Below are positions 16,728 to 23,693 of a DNA stretch of 38,464 bases, in pieces. A program made the translations under genes and the position numbers. Origin of the DNA: Hydrogenothermaceae bacterium (GTDB lineage: Bacteria; Aquificota; Aquificia; Aquificales; Hydrogenothermaceae). Where the stretch lies: contig JALVEZ010000073.1 in assembly GCA_027030405.1 (NCBI GenBank), positions 1-38,464 on the forward strand, given 5' to 3'. The notes under the pieces are model-generated. The model saw only the letters and a list, made by a program, of their open reading frames with translations. It did not search any database and was not told the origin of the DNA. The number at the start of each line of letters is the position of its first letter. Within the stretch, counting starts at the first letter, position 1.

Positions 16728-17093
16728 ATGGAAAATCACAACCATGATATCCACGTTGACATGGAACTTTATTATAAAAGATTTTTAGATTTGATGGAAG
16801 AAGTTAAAAAGGAAAATCCAAAGTATGTTGAATCATTTATGGAGTTCTACAAAGCAACAGAAGCACCTGGAGCTCTTGACACAAAAACAAAAGAACTTAT
16901 TTCTATTGCTCTGGCAGTAAAAGCACAATGCGAATACTGTATCGCCTTTCACACAAAAAATGCCATTCTTGCAGGTGCTACACGAAAAGAGATAATGGAA
17001 TCTGCGTTTGTTGCAACATTAATGGGAGGTGGCCCGTGTGTTGCATTTATGAGATACGTTGTTGATGCCTGTGATCAGTTTGGAGCAAAATGA
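16728..17093 (+). CDS. AhpD-like carboxymuconolactone decarboxylase family protein
   Basis: A 121-residue all-helical CMD/AhpD-family protein. The motif QCEYCIAFHTKNAILAGAT (about 64-82) carries the CxxC...H redox site of peroxidase-type members. The N-terminus is His-rich (NHNHDIHVD), perhaps a metal-binding tail. The role is probably thiol-dependent peroxide removal or another redox task; the family includes many proteins of unknown activity. A strong GGAGGG site precedes the ATG. The next gene overlaps its stop by ATGA, so the two are translated together. Confidence 0.87.
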   Translation: MENHNHDIHVDMELYYKRFLDLMEEVKKENPKYVESFMEFYKATEAPGALDTKTKELISIALAVKAQCEYCIAFHTKNAILAGATRKEIMESAFVATLMGGGPCVAFMRYVVDACDQFGAK

Positions 17094-17983
17094 GAGTATT
17101 TATAACAGGTGGAACAGGATTTATAGGTAGATCTATTGTAAGAGAACTATCTAAAAAAGGTTGTTCGGTTATTGTTCCTACCCGTCAATATATGAAACCG
17201 CCTGATTTTCTATTTCCACCTGATGTTAATGTAGAAATTATTCCCTTTTCTACAAACTTAGACGATGTTATTAAGAAAATAAAGCCTGATATAGTTATAA
17301 ATCTTTTGGGAATTTTAAAAGAAAATAAAAAGAAAGGAATTACTTTTGAAACGGTTCACGTAGAATATACTCAAAAATTAGTGGAAGGTTCCCAAAATAT
17401 AGGTGTTAAAAAGTTTCTACAGATGTCTGCGTTAGGTGCAGATGAAAACTCTAAAAGTAAATATTTTCAGACAAAAGCAAAAGCAGAGAAAATAGTATCA
17501 GAAACAGGTCTTGATTTTGCTATTTTTAGACCATCAATAATTTTAGGAAAAGAACAGAAGCTTTTTAATGATCTCAGATATTTTTCAAAATTTACACCGA
17601 TTATTTTAGCTCCGAAAGGAAAAGTTCAGCCTGTTCATGTACTGGATGTAAGAGATTCTTTCATTAAAATATTAGAGTCAGATATAAAAAATGAAATATT
17701 TGAGCTTTGTGGAAATAAAATCATCTCGTATAAAGAACTCTTTGAATTTGCACTTAGATTTATCGGTAAAAAAAGAGTTGTATTGGAACTGCCGAGACAA
17801 TTTTTTAAACCGTTATTGCCTGTATTTTCTTTATTTCCAGATCCTCCTATGACTAAAGACCAGTATTATATGCTTGAGAAAGACAATGTATGCTTAGGAA
17901 ATTATAAAGGAGTTAAGGATATTTTAGGGAATATTCGTGATCCTTTTAAGATACAAAAAGAAATTCAATTTAAGCTGAAATAA
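17090..17983 (+). CDS. NAD(P)-binding SDR-type (NDUFA9-like) protein
   Basis: A 297-residue atypical short-chain dehydrogenase/epimerase. The Rossmann motif GGTGFIGRSIV is at residues 7-17 and DIVINLLGIL at about 66-75; a YxxxK (YFQTK) follows MSALGAD. These features match the complex I NDUFA9-like/NmrA-like group, whose members bind NADP and often act as structural or assembly factors rather than enzymes. Its ATG overlaps the stop of the AhpD-like gene. The stop is directly followed by the stop of the opposing small gene. Substrate unknown. Confidence 0.85.
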   Translation: MRVFITGGTGFIGRSIVRELSKKGCSVIVPTRQYMKPPDFLFPPDVNVEIIPFSTNLDDVIKKIKPDIVINLLGILKENKKKGITFETVHVEYTQKLVEGSQNIGVKKFLQMSALGADENSKSKYFQTKAKAEKIVSETGLDFAIFRPSIILGKEQKLFNDLRYFSKFTPIILAPKGKVQPVHVLDVRDSFIKILESDIKNEIFELCGNKIISYKELFEFALRFIGKKRVVLELPRQFFKPLLPVFSLFPDPPMTKDQYYMLEKDNVCLGNYKGVKDILGNIRDPFKIQKEIQFKLK

Positions 17984-18151
17984 TCATTTCAACTTTTCAA
18001 TAGGAACTTTATATTCCTTAGAACAGGCTCCATACTCAGAACAACCTGCACATTTACCTTTTTGAATCTGATTTTTTATTCTGAAATAAAGATATCCACC
18101 TGCTAATAAAACAATTATTCCAACTACTAGATAATCCTGAATGTTTTCCAT
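17984..18151 (-). CDS. Small Cys-rich single-pass membrane protein (FeoB-associated type)
   Basis: A 55-residue gene. It starts MENIQDYLVVG, has one membrane helix (about 6-23, ending GGYLYFR), and then a basic stretch and a cysteine cluster KGKCAGCSEYGAC. This is the layout of the FeoB-associated Cys-rich membrane proteins, though no feoB is visible here. A near-perfect GAAAGGAGGTGG site lies eight bases before the ATG, which makes translation very likely. The stop lies directly beside the stop of the + strand neighbour. The role may be metal or Fe-S handling; unproven. Confidence 0.8.
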   Translation of the reverse strand: MENIQDYLVVGIIVLLAGGYLYFRIKNQIQKGKCAGCSEYGACSKEYKVPIEKLK

Positions 18152-18170
18152 TTTTATACCACCTCCTTTC

Positions 18171-18200
18171 AGTATAACTCTAATTTATACTAAATCTCAA
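18171..18200 (-). promoter_or_regulatory. Candidate promoter of the small Cys-rich membrane gene
   Basis: On the minus strand TTGAGA (18200-18195) is followed after 18 bases by TATACT (18176-18171), about 20 bases before the ATG. Part of the ribosome site would be close to the transcription start, so the leader is short. Confidence 0.4.
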
Positions 18201-18226
18201 TTAGACACAATGGTAAAAGTCATAAA

Positions 18227-18253
18227 AAAAGCCCCCATTTTACGGGGGCTTTT
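18227..18253 (-). terminator. Terminator of the speE-bpsA transcript
   Basis: Stem GCCCCC/GGGGGC extended by AAAA/TTTT, loop of seven bases, and TTTTTTTATG on the minus strand. It lies 22 bases after the bpsA stop codon. The flanking A/T runs make it potentially bidirectional. Confidence 0.9.
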
Positions 18254-18275
18254 AAATCCTTTATTTTAACAGGTT

Positions 18276-19352
18276 TTACGTTGTTGAACCTTCTTCATCT
18301 AAATACAACTCTCTGAAAACTTCATCTGTAATTTGAACGTTTTCACCTTTAAATCCAGGCATTGCTTCTATTCTGTACCACGCAGAACGGTACCATATAT
18401 CTTCTGGCCCTTTATTAACAGGAGCTACTTGTTGAGCTCTTGTTTCTTCGTGGTATTCCCAGTTCATATATGCATTAAAGTCCTGAACAATATCAGTGAT
18501 AACCATTCCATAATCATTTATTAATGCTCTCTGGAAGTTTTGCCATCTGTTTAAAGAAGAATCCCTTAATGTTAAACCAAAGTATCCTGCTGAACCTTCA
18601 CTTCTTAATGAAGCAATTCCCCTTGCAATGAAGGCTTTAAATGCTTTTACTGTCTCTGGAGGATCAGTGATAAACACATCAAAAGCTCCTATCCATTCTT
18701 CAGGGAAAGGATTTCTTAAATCAAATCTTATTGCTTCTGCATTATCAATGCCTAACTCTTTAAAGATTTTGTTATCAAAATCTATTGAACGCTCATCAAT
18801 ATCAAGTATTAAAACCCTTCTTGCTAAACCAGTTAAAGCAACAGCAAGGCCTGTTAAATCATCTTCAGCACCCATAACTAAAATGTCTCTATTTCTTAAA
18901 TCTTCTCTTGAATCTAAAAATAAGACCCTTGAAACAGTTGTTTCTGGTGTGACAGAACCTTGATCGTATTCCTGTATAGCTTTAGGTCTATCTTTTGCAA
19001 GTTCTACAAAAGTTCTATACCATTCTTTATTTGCGTAGAACGGTATTCCCCTTCCTTCACAGGCCTGACATGTATAATCAACATATGGAGGAATATTAAG
19101 TTCTTTTACAAGATTTATTCCTTTATCAGTTAAAAATAGTTCGTCATTTTCAACTTTTACGATTCCTTCTTGGATAAGTTCTTTTACAATCTCAGAAGCT
19201 GCAGGAACAGGTAAATCAGAATAATCTACAACTTTCCAGAAATCTGAAGTTACTTGCAATGCTGCAAGAACTCTTTCAACATTTCTGCTAATTAATTTGA
19301 TGTTTGTTTTTTCCGTTGCCTTCTGAGCCACAGATGCTAAAATGTCTGCCAA
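18276..19352 (-). CDS. bpsA: Branched-chain polyamine synthase (N4-bis(aminopropyl)spermidine synthase)
   Basis: Adds aminopropyl groups from decarboxylated SAM to the N4 of spermidine, giving quaternary branched polyamines that protect nucleic acids at high temperature. It has 358 residues: an N-terminal winged-helix-like region (1-90), then YTCQACEGRGIPF, the SAM-binding GAEDDLTGLAVALTG, DIDERSIDF, and the catalytic loop TDPPET, all diagnostic of BpsA. The start is TTG behind AGGAGGT; this is the only plausible start. It lies 90 bases after speE on the same strand and is followed by a strong terminator. It releases methylthioadenosine, the substrate of the methionine salvage genes at 26.3-28.2 kb. 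Confidence 0.95.
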   Translation of the reverse strand: MADILASVAQKATEKTNIKLISRNVERVLAALQVTSDFWKVVDYSDLPVPAASEIVKELIQEGIVKVENDELFLTDKGINLVKELNIPPYVDYTCQACEGRGIPFYANKEWYRTFVELAKDRPKAIQEYDQGSVTPETTVSRVLFLDSREDLRNRDILVMGAEDDLTGLAVALTGLARRVLILDIDERSIDFDNKIFKELGIDNAEAIRFDLRNPFPEEWIGAFDVFITDPPETVKAFKAFIARGIASLRSEGSAGYFGLTLRDSSLNRWQNFQRALINDYGMVITDIVQDFNAYMNWEYHEETRAQQVAPVNKGPEDIWYRSAWYRIEAMPGFKGENVQITDEVFRELYLDEEGSTT

Positions 19353-19442
19353 TTGTTAACCTCCTTTGATTTGTAATGGATTTAAAATTGTGAAAACAAT
19401 ATAAAATATTAACATATTAAGTGCTTGAAACTCAAACAAATT

Positions 19443-20267
19443 CTACCTTATCATCTCTTTTACAAACTCAGGTATATTAAAAAGTGCTTTATAAATATCT
19501 TCATTTATATATCTTGTATCTAATCCTTTTAATTTTTCGATATTATTTGTATTTAATATATCATCGCTATCTGAAGCAAGAGTATAACTCCACATACCTG
19601 CTGGATATGTGGGAACAAATCCTACATACACACCAACATTTTTAAATACCTTTTTAATCTCGTTTACTGCTTTTTTAAAGTACTCTTCCTGTAAAAATGG
19701 AGATTCTGTTTGTGCAACCATTATTCCGTTTTGTTTTAATGAGTTTTTCACTTTTTCATAAAACTCTTTTTGGAAAAGAACTTCAGAAGCTCCAACAGGA
19801 TCAGAAGAGTCCATAATTATCACATCATAATAGTTTTTTCTTTCTTCTAAAAATTCATTTCCATCTTCTATAAAAATTTTCACTTTAGGATCTCTAAGCT
19901 TTGAAGATATAGTTGGAAAATATTTTTCTGCCACAAAAATCACTTCTTCATCTATTTCGCATAAATGAGCCTCTTCCACAGAAGGATGTTTTAATACTTC
20001 TCTAATTGTTCCACCATCTCCACCGCCAATCACTAAAACTTTCTTAGGTTCTGGATGCTGAATCATTGCAGGGTGGGCTAACATTTCGTGATACATAAAT
20101 TCATCTCTTTCAGTTGTCTGAATAAGACCATCTAATACAAGAACTTTTCCAAATTCATAACTATCTAAAACAACAATTTCCTGATATTTTGATTTTATCC
20201 TTTTTACTTCTTTAGCTTTGATAGTAAGTCCAACATTTTCTGTTTGATATTCTGTAAACCAGATCAA
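19443..20267 (-). CDS. speE: Polyamine aminopropyltransferase (spermidine synthase)
   Basis: Transfers aminopropyl from decarboxylated SAM to putrescine or agmatine. It has 274 residues with the family landmarks: an N-terminal beta domain, LDGLIQTTERDEFMYHEMLAHP, the SAM-site VIGGGDGGTIREVLKH, CEIDEEVI, and IMDSSDPVG with the catalytic Asp. The start is TTG with GGAGG six to seven bases upstream; the conserved FTEYQ follows at once. It sits between the M16 gene (21-base gap) and bpsA, so both aminopropylation steps are encoded together. Confidence 0.95.
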   Translation of the reverse strand: MIWFTEYQTENVGLTIKAKEVKRIKSKYQEIVVLDSYEFGKVLVLDGLIQTTERDEFMYHEMLAHPAMIQHPEPKKVLVIGGGDGGTIREVLKHPSVEEAHLCEIDEEVIFVAEKYFPTISSKLRDPKVKIFIEDGNEFLEERKNYYDVIIMDSSDPVGASEVLFQKEFYEKVKNSLKQNGIMVAQTESPFLQEEYFKKAVNEIKKVFKNVGVYVGFVPTYPAGMWSYTLASDSDDILNTNNIEKLKGLDTRYINEDIYKALFNIPEFVKEMIR

Positions 20268-20288
20268 TTTTTTCCTCCATTAGTTTTT

Positions 20289-21593
20289 TTATGGTTTTAC
20301 TATTACACAAGCATAACCTTTAGGAATATAATTCTTCCACGCTTCCAAAATATCATTTTTATTGACTTTGTTAATATAATCAACATACAGTTTATCAAAT
20401 TTATATCCTAACCCAACTGTTTCAAACCATCCTAAATACCATGACTGTTTTGCCCGTGTTTGATGGTCTAACAGGAAATGACCGACTATTTTTTCTTTAG
20501 CTATCTGGATCTCTTCATCAGATACACCTTTTGAGATACTATTTACAACTTCTTTTATTCCTTCCACAGATTCTTCTGTTTTTTGAGGTGCTGTTCCTAT
20601 GTATGCAAATAATCTCCCCATATTTATTCTTGTTGGAAAAAATGAAGCAACTGCATAAGCAAGTCCTCTTTTTTCTCTTAACTCTTGAAAAAGTCTTGAT
20701 GTAAAACCACTTCCCAAGATGCCGTTCAGAACTTTCATTGCAAAATACTCTTTATCTTTAACAGAAGGAGCATTGTAAGCATATAAAATCGTTGATTGGG
20801 CTCCTTCCCTTTTTACTGTTTTACAACCTACATTTCCTATCTCATAGTTATAAACAGGAAATTTATAATCTTTTTTGTTTTTCAGACTTCCAAATGTATC
20901 TTTTATAAGATTTTCCACTTTTGAATAAGAAACATCACCAACAAAAGAAACCACGAATCTTGAACTTTCCATAAGTTCATTCCATCTTTTTTGTATATCC
21001 TTTTTTGAAATAGTTTTCACATCACTAACTTCACCTAAAACAGGATACTGATATGGTGTGTCTTTATAAATTATTTTTCTTAGTTCATCAAAAGCATAAG
21101 AAAAGCCTTCTTCTTTTTTGGCAATGATCTGAGCAATTGTGTTTTGTTTTTCCTGTTCCAACTTATCTTCAGGAAAAATAGGATTTAAAAGCATATCCTT
21201 TATTCTCTTAAGACCTTCGCCTAAATCTTCAACTCTTAAAGCAAATTCAATAATCGAATATTCCTCTGAGACAGATGCAGAAATATAACCTCCACTATTT
21301 TCAAAAAGCTTATTAAATGAGATGAAATCATAATTTTTAGTTCCTTTTAAAGCCATTTTAAAAGTTAGATTTGTCAATCCTTTTTTTCCTTTTGGGTCTT
21401 CGATACTGCCACCCTTAATAAATATTGAACCTGCAATAATACCAAGCCCTTCCGTTTCTTTAAAAAGAACTATCACTTTATTTGCCAGAATATTTTTAAT
21501 CACTTCTTGACCTCCATTATTATCCTTCCCGAAAGAACTGTAAGAAAAGATTAAGAAAACTACAAATATTATAATCTGTAAATGTTTTTTCAT
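20289..21593 (-). CDS. M16-family peptidase homologue, catalytically degenerate
   Basis: A 434-residue secreted protein with a signal peptide (about residues 4-22). It has the two-lobed M16 plan: GSIFIKGGSIEDPKGKKGLTNLTFKM at the N-terminal lobe and YNAPSVKDKEYFAMKVLNGILGSGFTSRLFQELREKRGLAYAVAS in the C-terminal lobe. The zinc site HxxEH should fall at GLxHFLEHM; here it reads GLTNLTFKM, so all three ligands are lost. In M16B pairs one partner is often inactive but supplies the R/Y motif (here RGLAYA), so this may be the non-catalytic half of a heterodimer. No catalytic partner is in the window. It precedes speE by 21 bases. Confidence 0.88.
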   Translation of the reverse strand: MKKHLQIIIFVVFLIFSYSSFGKDNNGGQEVIKNILANKVIVLFKETEGLGIIAGSIFIKGGSIEDPKGKKGLTNLTFKMALKGTKNYDFISFNKLFENSGGYISASVSEEYSIIEFALRVEDLGEGLKRIKDMLLNPIFPEDKLEQEKQNTIAQIIAKKEEGFSYAFDELRKIIYKDTPYQYPVLGEVSDVKTISKKDIQKRWNELMESSRFVVSFVGDVSYSKVENLIKDTFGSLKNKKDYKFPVYNYEIGNVGCKTVKREGAQSTILYAYNAPSVKDKEYFAMKVLNGILGSGFTSRLFQELREKRGLAYAVASFFPTRINMGRLFAYIGTAPQKTEESVEGIKEVVNSISKGVSDEEIQIAKEKIVGHFLLDHQTRAKQSWYLGWFETVGLGYKFDKLYVDYINKVNKNDILEAWKNYIPKGYACVIVKP

Positions 21594-21619
21594 TATATCC
21601 TCGTTTAAAAGATTTTTAT

Positions 21620-21638
21620 ATCATTTATTCTAAATGAT
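21620..21638 (-). other. Small hairpin in the M16 gene leader
   Basis: A perfect 8-bp inverted repeat, ATCATTTA/TAAATGAT around TTC, lies 27 to 45 bases before the M16 start codon. It has no T-run and could affect translation or serve as a protein-binding site. Confidence 0.4.
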
Positions 21639-21651
21639 TATATCAGATATG

Positions 21652-21716
21652 AAAAATAAAAAAGGGGGCCTCATTGCAAGGCCCCAGTAAATTTTGGGGG
21701 AGGGAGGGGGAGGTAC
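21652..21716 (-). ncRNA. Candidate C-rich small RNA or attenuator leader
   Basis: A predicted transcript of about 65 bases on the minus strand, read from three signals: a near-consensus promoter directly upstream, a C-tract (CCTCCCCCTCCCTCCCCC at 21695-21712) and a strong intrinsic terminator. The C-tract contains repeated CCUCC, the anti-Shine-Dalgarno sequence, so it could block ribosome sites as C-rich sRNAs do in other bacteria. The CCCC at the end of the C-tract can also pair with the GGGG of the terminator's 5' arm, so the same RNA could be an attenuator for the M16-speE-bpsA operon, whose first ATG lies 59 bases further on. I know of no named family that fits. The exact 5' end is an estimate. 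Confidence 0.6.
21665..21685 (-). terminator. Intrinsic terminator of the C-rich RNA
   Basis: On the minus strand GGGGCC, loop TTGCAATGA, GGCCCC, followed by CTTTTTTTATTTTT. The + strand has no T-run, so the direction is clear. Confidence 0.85.
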
Positions 21717-21721
21717 AATTA

Positions 21722-21750
21722 AATATACAACAACTTTTATGAACTGTCAA
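21722..21750 (-). promoter_or_regulatory. Near-consensus sigma70 promoter of the C-rich RNA
   Basis: Minus strand TTGACA (21750-21745), 17-base spacer, TATATT (21727-21722). This is the best promoter match I find in the window: a perfect -35, five of six at -10, and ideal spacing. The start should be near 21716-21714. Confidence 0.75.
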
Positions 21751-21959
21751 CAAAAGTTAATAACATTTTAAAAAGTTCATAACTTCTAACCTTTTAAGGT
21801 ATTGATAACTATTACTAACAATAAAATATACCATAATAAGATATATTTTTAAATTTAAAAATAAAATTATGTTAAAAGTTTGAAAAAGACAACCGAAACC
21901 AAGTAAAAAATGAGAAACACTAAGTGATGGAATATATTTCTCTCCCACTTAAGAAATTA

Positions 21960-22292
21960 TTATTCTTTTGTGCAAGTATAAACTTCTGCAGTCATTGATG
22001 AAATTGTAGTAGGGATTAATATGTTAGCAGCTATGCCAATTAATACATCCATTCCAGAATATTTAGTTTCAACTTTAACTTCCTTTCCTTTTGGAATTAT
22101 ATCTGAAGTAGAGTTATTAGAAATTGGAATTAATCCCCAGAAAAGATAATAGGCACGTTTTTCCGAAACTTTCTTACAAATATATTCATTTGAAGGTTGA
22201 ATTAATTTAGCATCACCCTCAATTTTAATAGTTGAACAGCTAGTAAGAAAAAAACCCAAAATTAAAAATGATAAAAAAAATAATTTTTTCAT
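21960..22292 (-). CDS. Small lipoprotein, Bor-like
   Basis: A 110-residue lipoprotein precursor: a hydrophobic signal and lipobox LTSC (Cys19). The mature part resembles Bor-type small lipoproteins in layout: YYLFWGLIPISNN, a KVETKYSGMDVLIGIAANILIPTTI segment with a central hydrophobic stretch, and a terminal VYTCTKE. The exact family is uncertain. A strong AAAGGAGGG precedes the ATG. It is monocistronic: an oxidase-operon terminator lies upstream, and about 210 AT-rich bases before the next signal lie downstream (21751-21959), where I see no gene. Confidence 0.75.
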   Translation of the reverse strand: MKKLFFLSFLILGFFLTSCSTIKIEGDAKLIQPSNEYICKKVSEKRAYYLFWGLIPISNNSTSDIIPKGKEVKVETKYSGMDVLIGIAANILIPTTISSMTAEVYTCTKE

Positions 22293-22330
22293 AATAACTA
22301 CCCTCCTTTCAGTTTATGTTAAGTTTAGTA

Positions 22331-22360
22331 AAAAAAAGGCAGGTTTAAAACCTGCCTTTT
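22331..22360 (-). terminator. Terminator of the cbb3-type oxidase operon
   Basis: Stem AAGGCAGGT.../...ACCTGCCTT closing over TTAA, followed on the minus strand by TTTTTTTACT. It is symmetric and flanked by A and T runs, so it may work in both directions. Confidence 0.88.
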
Positions 22361-22395
22361 AATTTTCGTTTTTGTTTAGCTTAAATAAAACAGTT

Positions 22396-22620
22396 CTAGT
22401 TTCTCATTAATTCTCTTATCCAGATATATTTATCTGCAGCTTCTGGGCCTTGATTCATTACACTTAACCATCCTAAAAAATCGGGTATCCAGTCTAAAAC
22501 TATATATGAAACTGCAAAGATAATATATCCAATCCAGAATAACATCCACCATGTAGGAACTGCATCTGTAACATATGTAATCTTATCTACTGCTTTCGTA
22601 TTATCTAAGTGACTAGCCAT
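22396..22620 (-). CDS. Heme-free CcoP N-terminal-like subunit of the oxidase
   Basis: A 74-residue protein from the ATG at 22620, with AGGAGGG eight bases upstream. An upstream TTG in frame lies inside the previous gene's end and inside the ribosome site, so I reject it. One membrane helix follows the motif DAVPTWWMLFWIGYIIFAVSYIVLDW, matching the N-terminus of CcoP (LPRWWLWLFY...YLVLYP). The heme domains of CcoP are missing here; a diheme cytochrome is encoded at the other end of the operon. It overlaps the previous gene by eight bases. Confidence 0.75.
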   Translation of the reverse strand: MASHLDNTKAVDKITYVTDAVPTWWMLFWIGYIIFAVSYIVLDWIPDFLGWLSVMNQGPEAADKYIWIRELMRN

Positions 22621-22903
22621 TTTTAAGCCCTCCTTTTTCAACTTCTTGAATTTTTTCTTCCAAATCTAAGATATCGTATTTAGGAGCCTCGATATCCTTA
22701 AAATCCCCTTTGAGGTAAGAATATACAAATAAGAAAAACCATCCAGTTAAAGCAATAATATATGAAATAACTTCAACTAAAAATCCTTTCATTTCAAATC
22801 CAGCTTCAAGATAAGCAACAGTTCTAACTGCGATTACTGTACCTACAACAAATAAGAAAATGAATAATGTAAGTAGTGAAACTAATTTTGAATTAATTTT
22901 CAA
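22613..22903 (-). CDS. Two-helix membrane protein of the oxidase operon
   Basis: The protein has about 96 residues, with two hydrophobic helices (about 8-28 and 40-62) and a charged C-terminal tail ending in KKG-rich sequence. I favour the TTG at 22903, which sits eight bases behind AGGAGG; a GTG at 22912 overlaps the ribosome site. I do not recognise a named family. Position between the CcoO and CcoP-like genes suggests an accessory subunit like CcoQ, though it is longer than usual CcoQ. Confidence 0.7.
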   Translation of the reverse strand: MKINSKLVSLLTLFIFLFVVGTVIAVRTVAYLEAGFEMKGFLVEVISYIIALTGWFFLFVYSYLKGDFKDIEAPKYDILDLEEKIQEVEKGGLKNG

Positions 22904-22961
22904 CCTGAACACCTCCTTGAGGTTGATAAAATTGAGGAGGAAAATCCTCCTCTTTTATAAA

Positions 22962-23678
22962 TCATTTTAAAGCCCATTCTTTAGTTGGTTTAACTTCCCA
23001 TGTTCCTAACCATTGTAAGTAAACTAACATTGCCAATCCTCTTTCATTAGGAACTAACTTTCCATCTTTGTTCTTTTCGAAGAACCAAGGATACCCTGGC
23101 ATATTTGTTCCAGGAGAAGTAGACGCAGGATCGTATAAGTGAGCTACCTGCCAGTCTATGTCGTGAACAGCAGCTTCTCTAATTAAGTCAGGCCCTATTC
23201 TTTTTGTTCCCCATAAAACTGGAGCCTGTAATTCATTTTGATATTCAGAAGGGTAAGAAACTGTGTTTGATACACCAGGAATTCCGAATCTTAATGTCTC
23301 ATTTGAAACTGGTCTTACATCCTGAGAGTGGCAGTTCCAGCAACCTTCAGCAACATACCATCTATGACCTATAGCTAAAGCTTTAGCAAAAGTTTCTTCA
23401 TTTGGAGCACAGTTAGAAACTTTTCCAGCACCTGCAAATTTCTCTTCATAATCACAGAACTTTTTAAATTGTTCTGGATAATATCTTGCTAATTTTTCAA
23501 AGTCAGCCCATGCTGAATAGTTTTTTGCTTTAGCTTCTGCAGCTAAATCTGTCTTAGTTTTCATTGGAATATCTTTTAAAACAAACATTGGTAATGCCCA
23601 TGATACAAAGTCAGCAAACAGGAAGAATATAACCCCTGCAACTAACGCAACGAATGAAAATCTTTCCATTTTACCCAT
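22962..23678 (-). CDS. ccoO: Cytochrome c oxidase cbb3-type subunit II
   Basis: A membrane-anchored monoheme cytochrome c of 238 residues. One N-terminal helix (about 5-30) is followed by a periplasmic domain with the CcoO signature EGCWNCHSQDVRP (CXXCH near 116-120), WGTKRIGPDLIRE, and MPGYPWFF containing the axial Met. It carries electrons to the binuclear centre of subunit I. It begins 15 bases after ccoN behind GGGAGGT. About 40 residues after the anchor form an insertion not typical of proteobacterial CcoO. Confidence 0.93.
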   Translation of the reverse strand: MGKMERFSFVALVAGVIFFLFADFVSWALPMFVLKDIPMKTKTDLAAEAKAKNYSAWADFEKLARYYPEQFKKFCDYEEKFAGAGKVSNCAPNEETFAKALAIGHRWYVAEGCWNCHSQDVRPVSNETLRFGIPGVSNTVSYPSEYQNELQAPVLWGTKRIGPDLIREAAVHDIDWQVAHLYDPASTSPGTNMPGYPWFFEKNKDGKLVPNERGLAMLVYLQWLGTWEVKPTKEWALK

Positions 23679-23693
23679 AATTTGATACCTCCC

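Noticed and set aside
21694-21713. G-rich stretch on the + strand as a possible G-quadruplex
   Set aside because: The run could form a quadruplex with a further G-run at 21664-21668, but the consensus promoter and T-run terminator on the other strand explain the conserved-looking layout better.
21757-21948. 63-codon minus-strand frame in the AT-rich gap after the small lipoprotein
   Set aside because: It starts at GTG with no ribosome site and is a run of hydrophobic AT-rich codons; no conserved feature.
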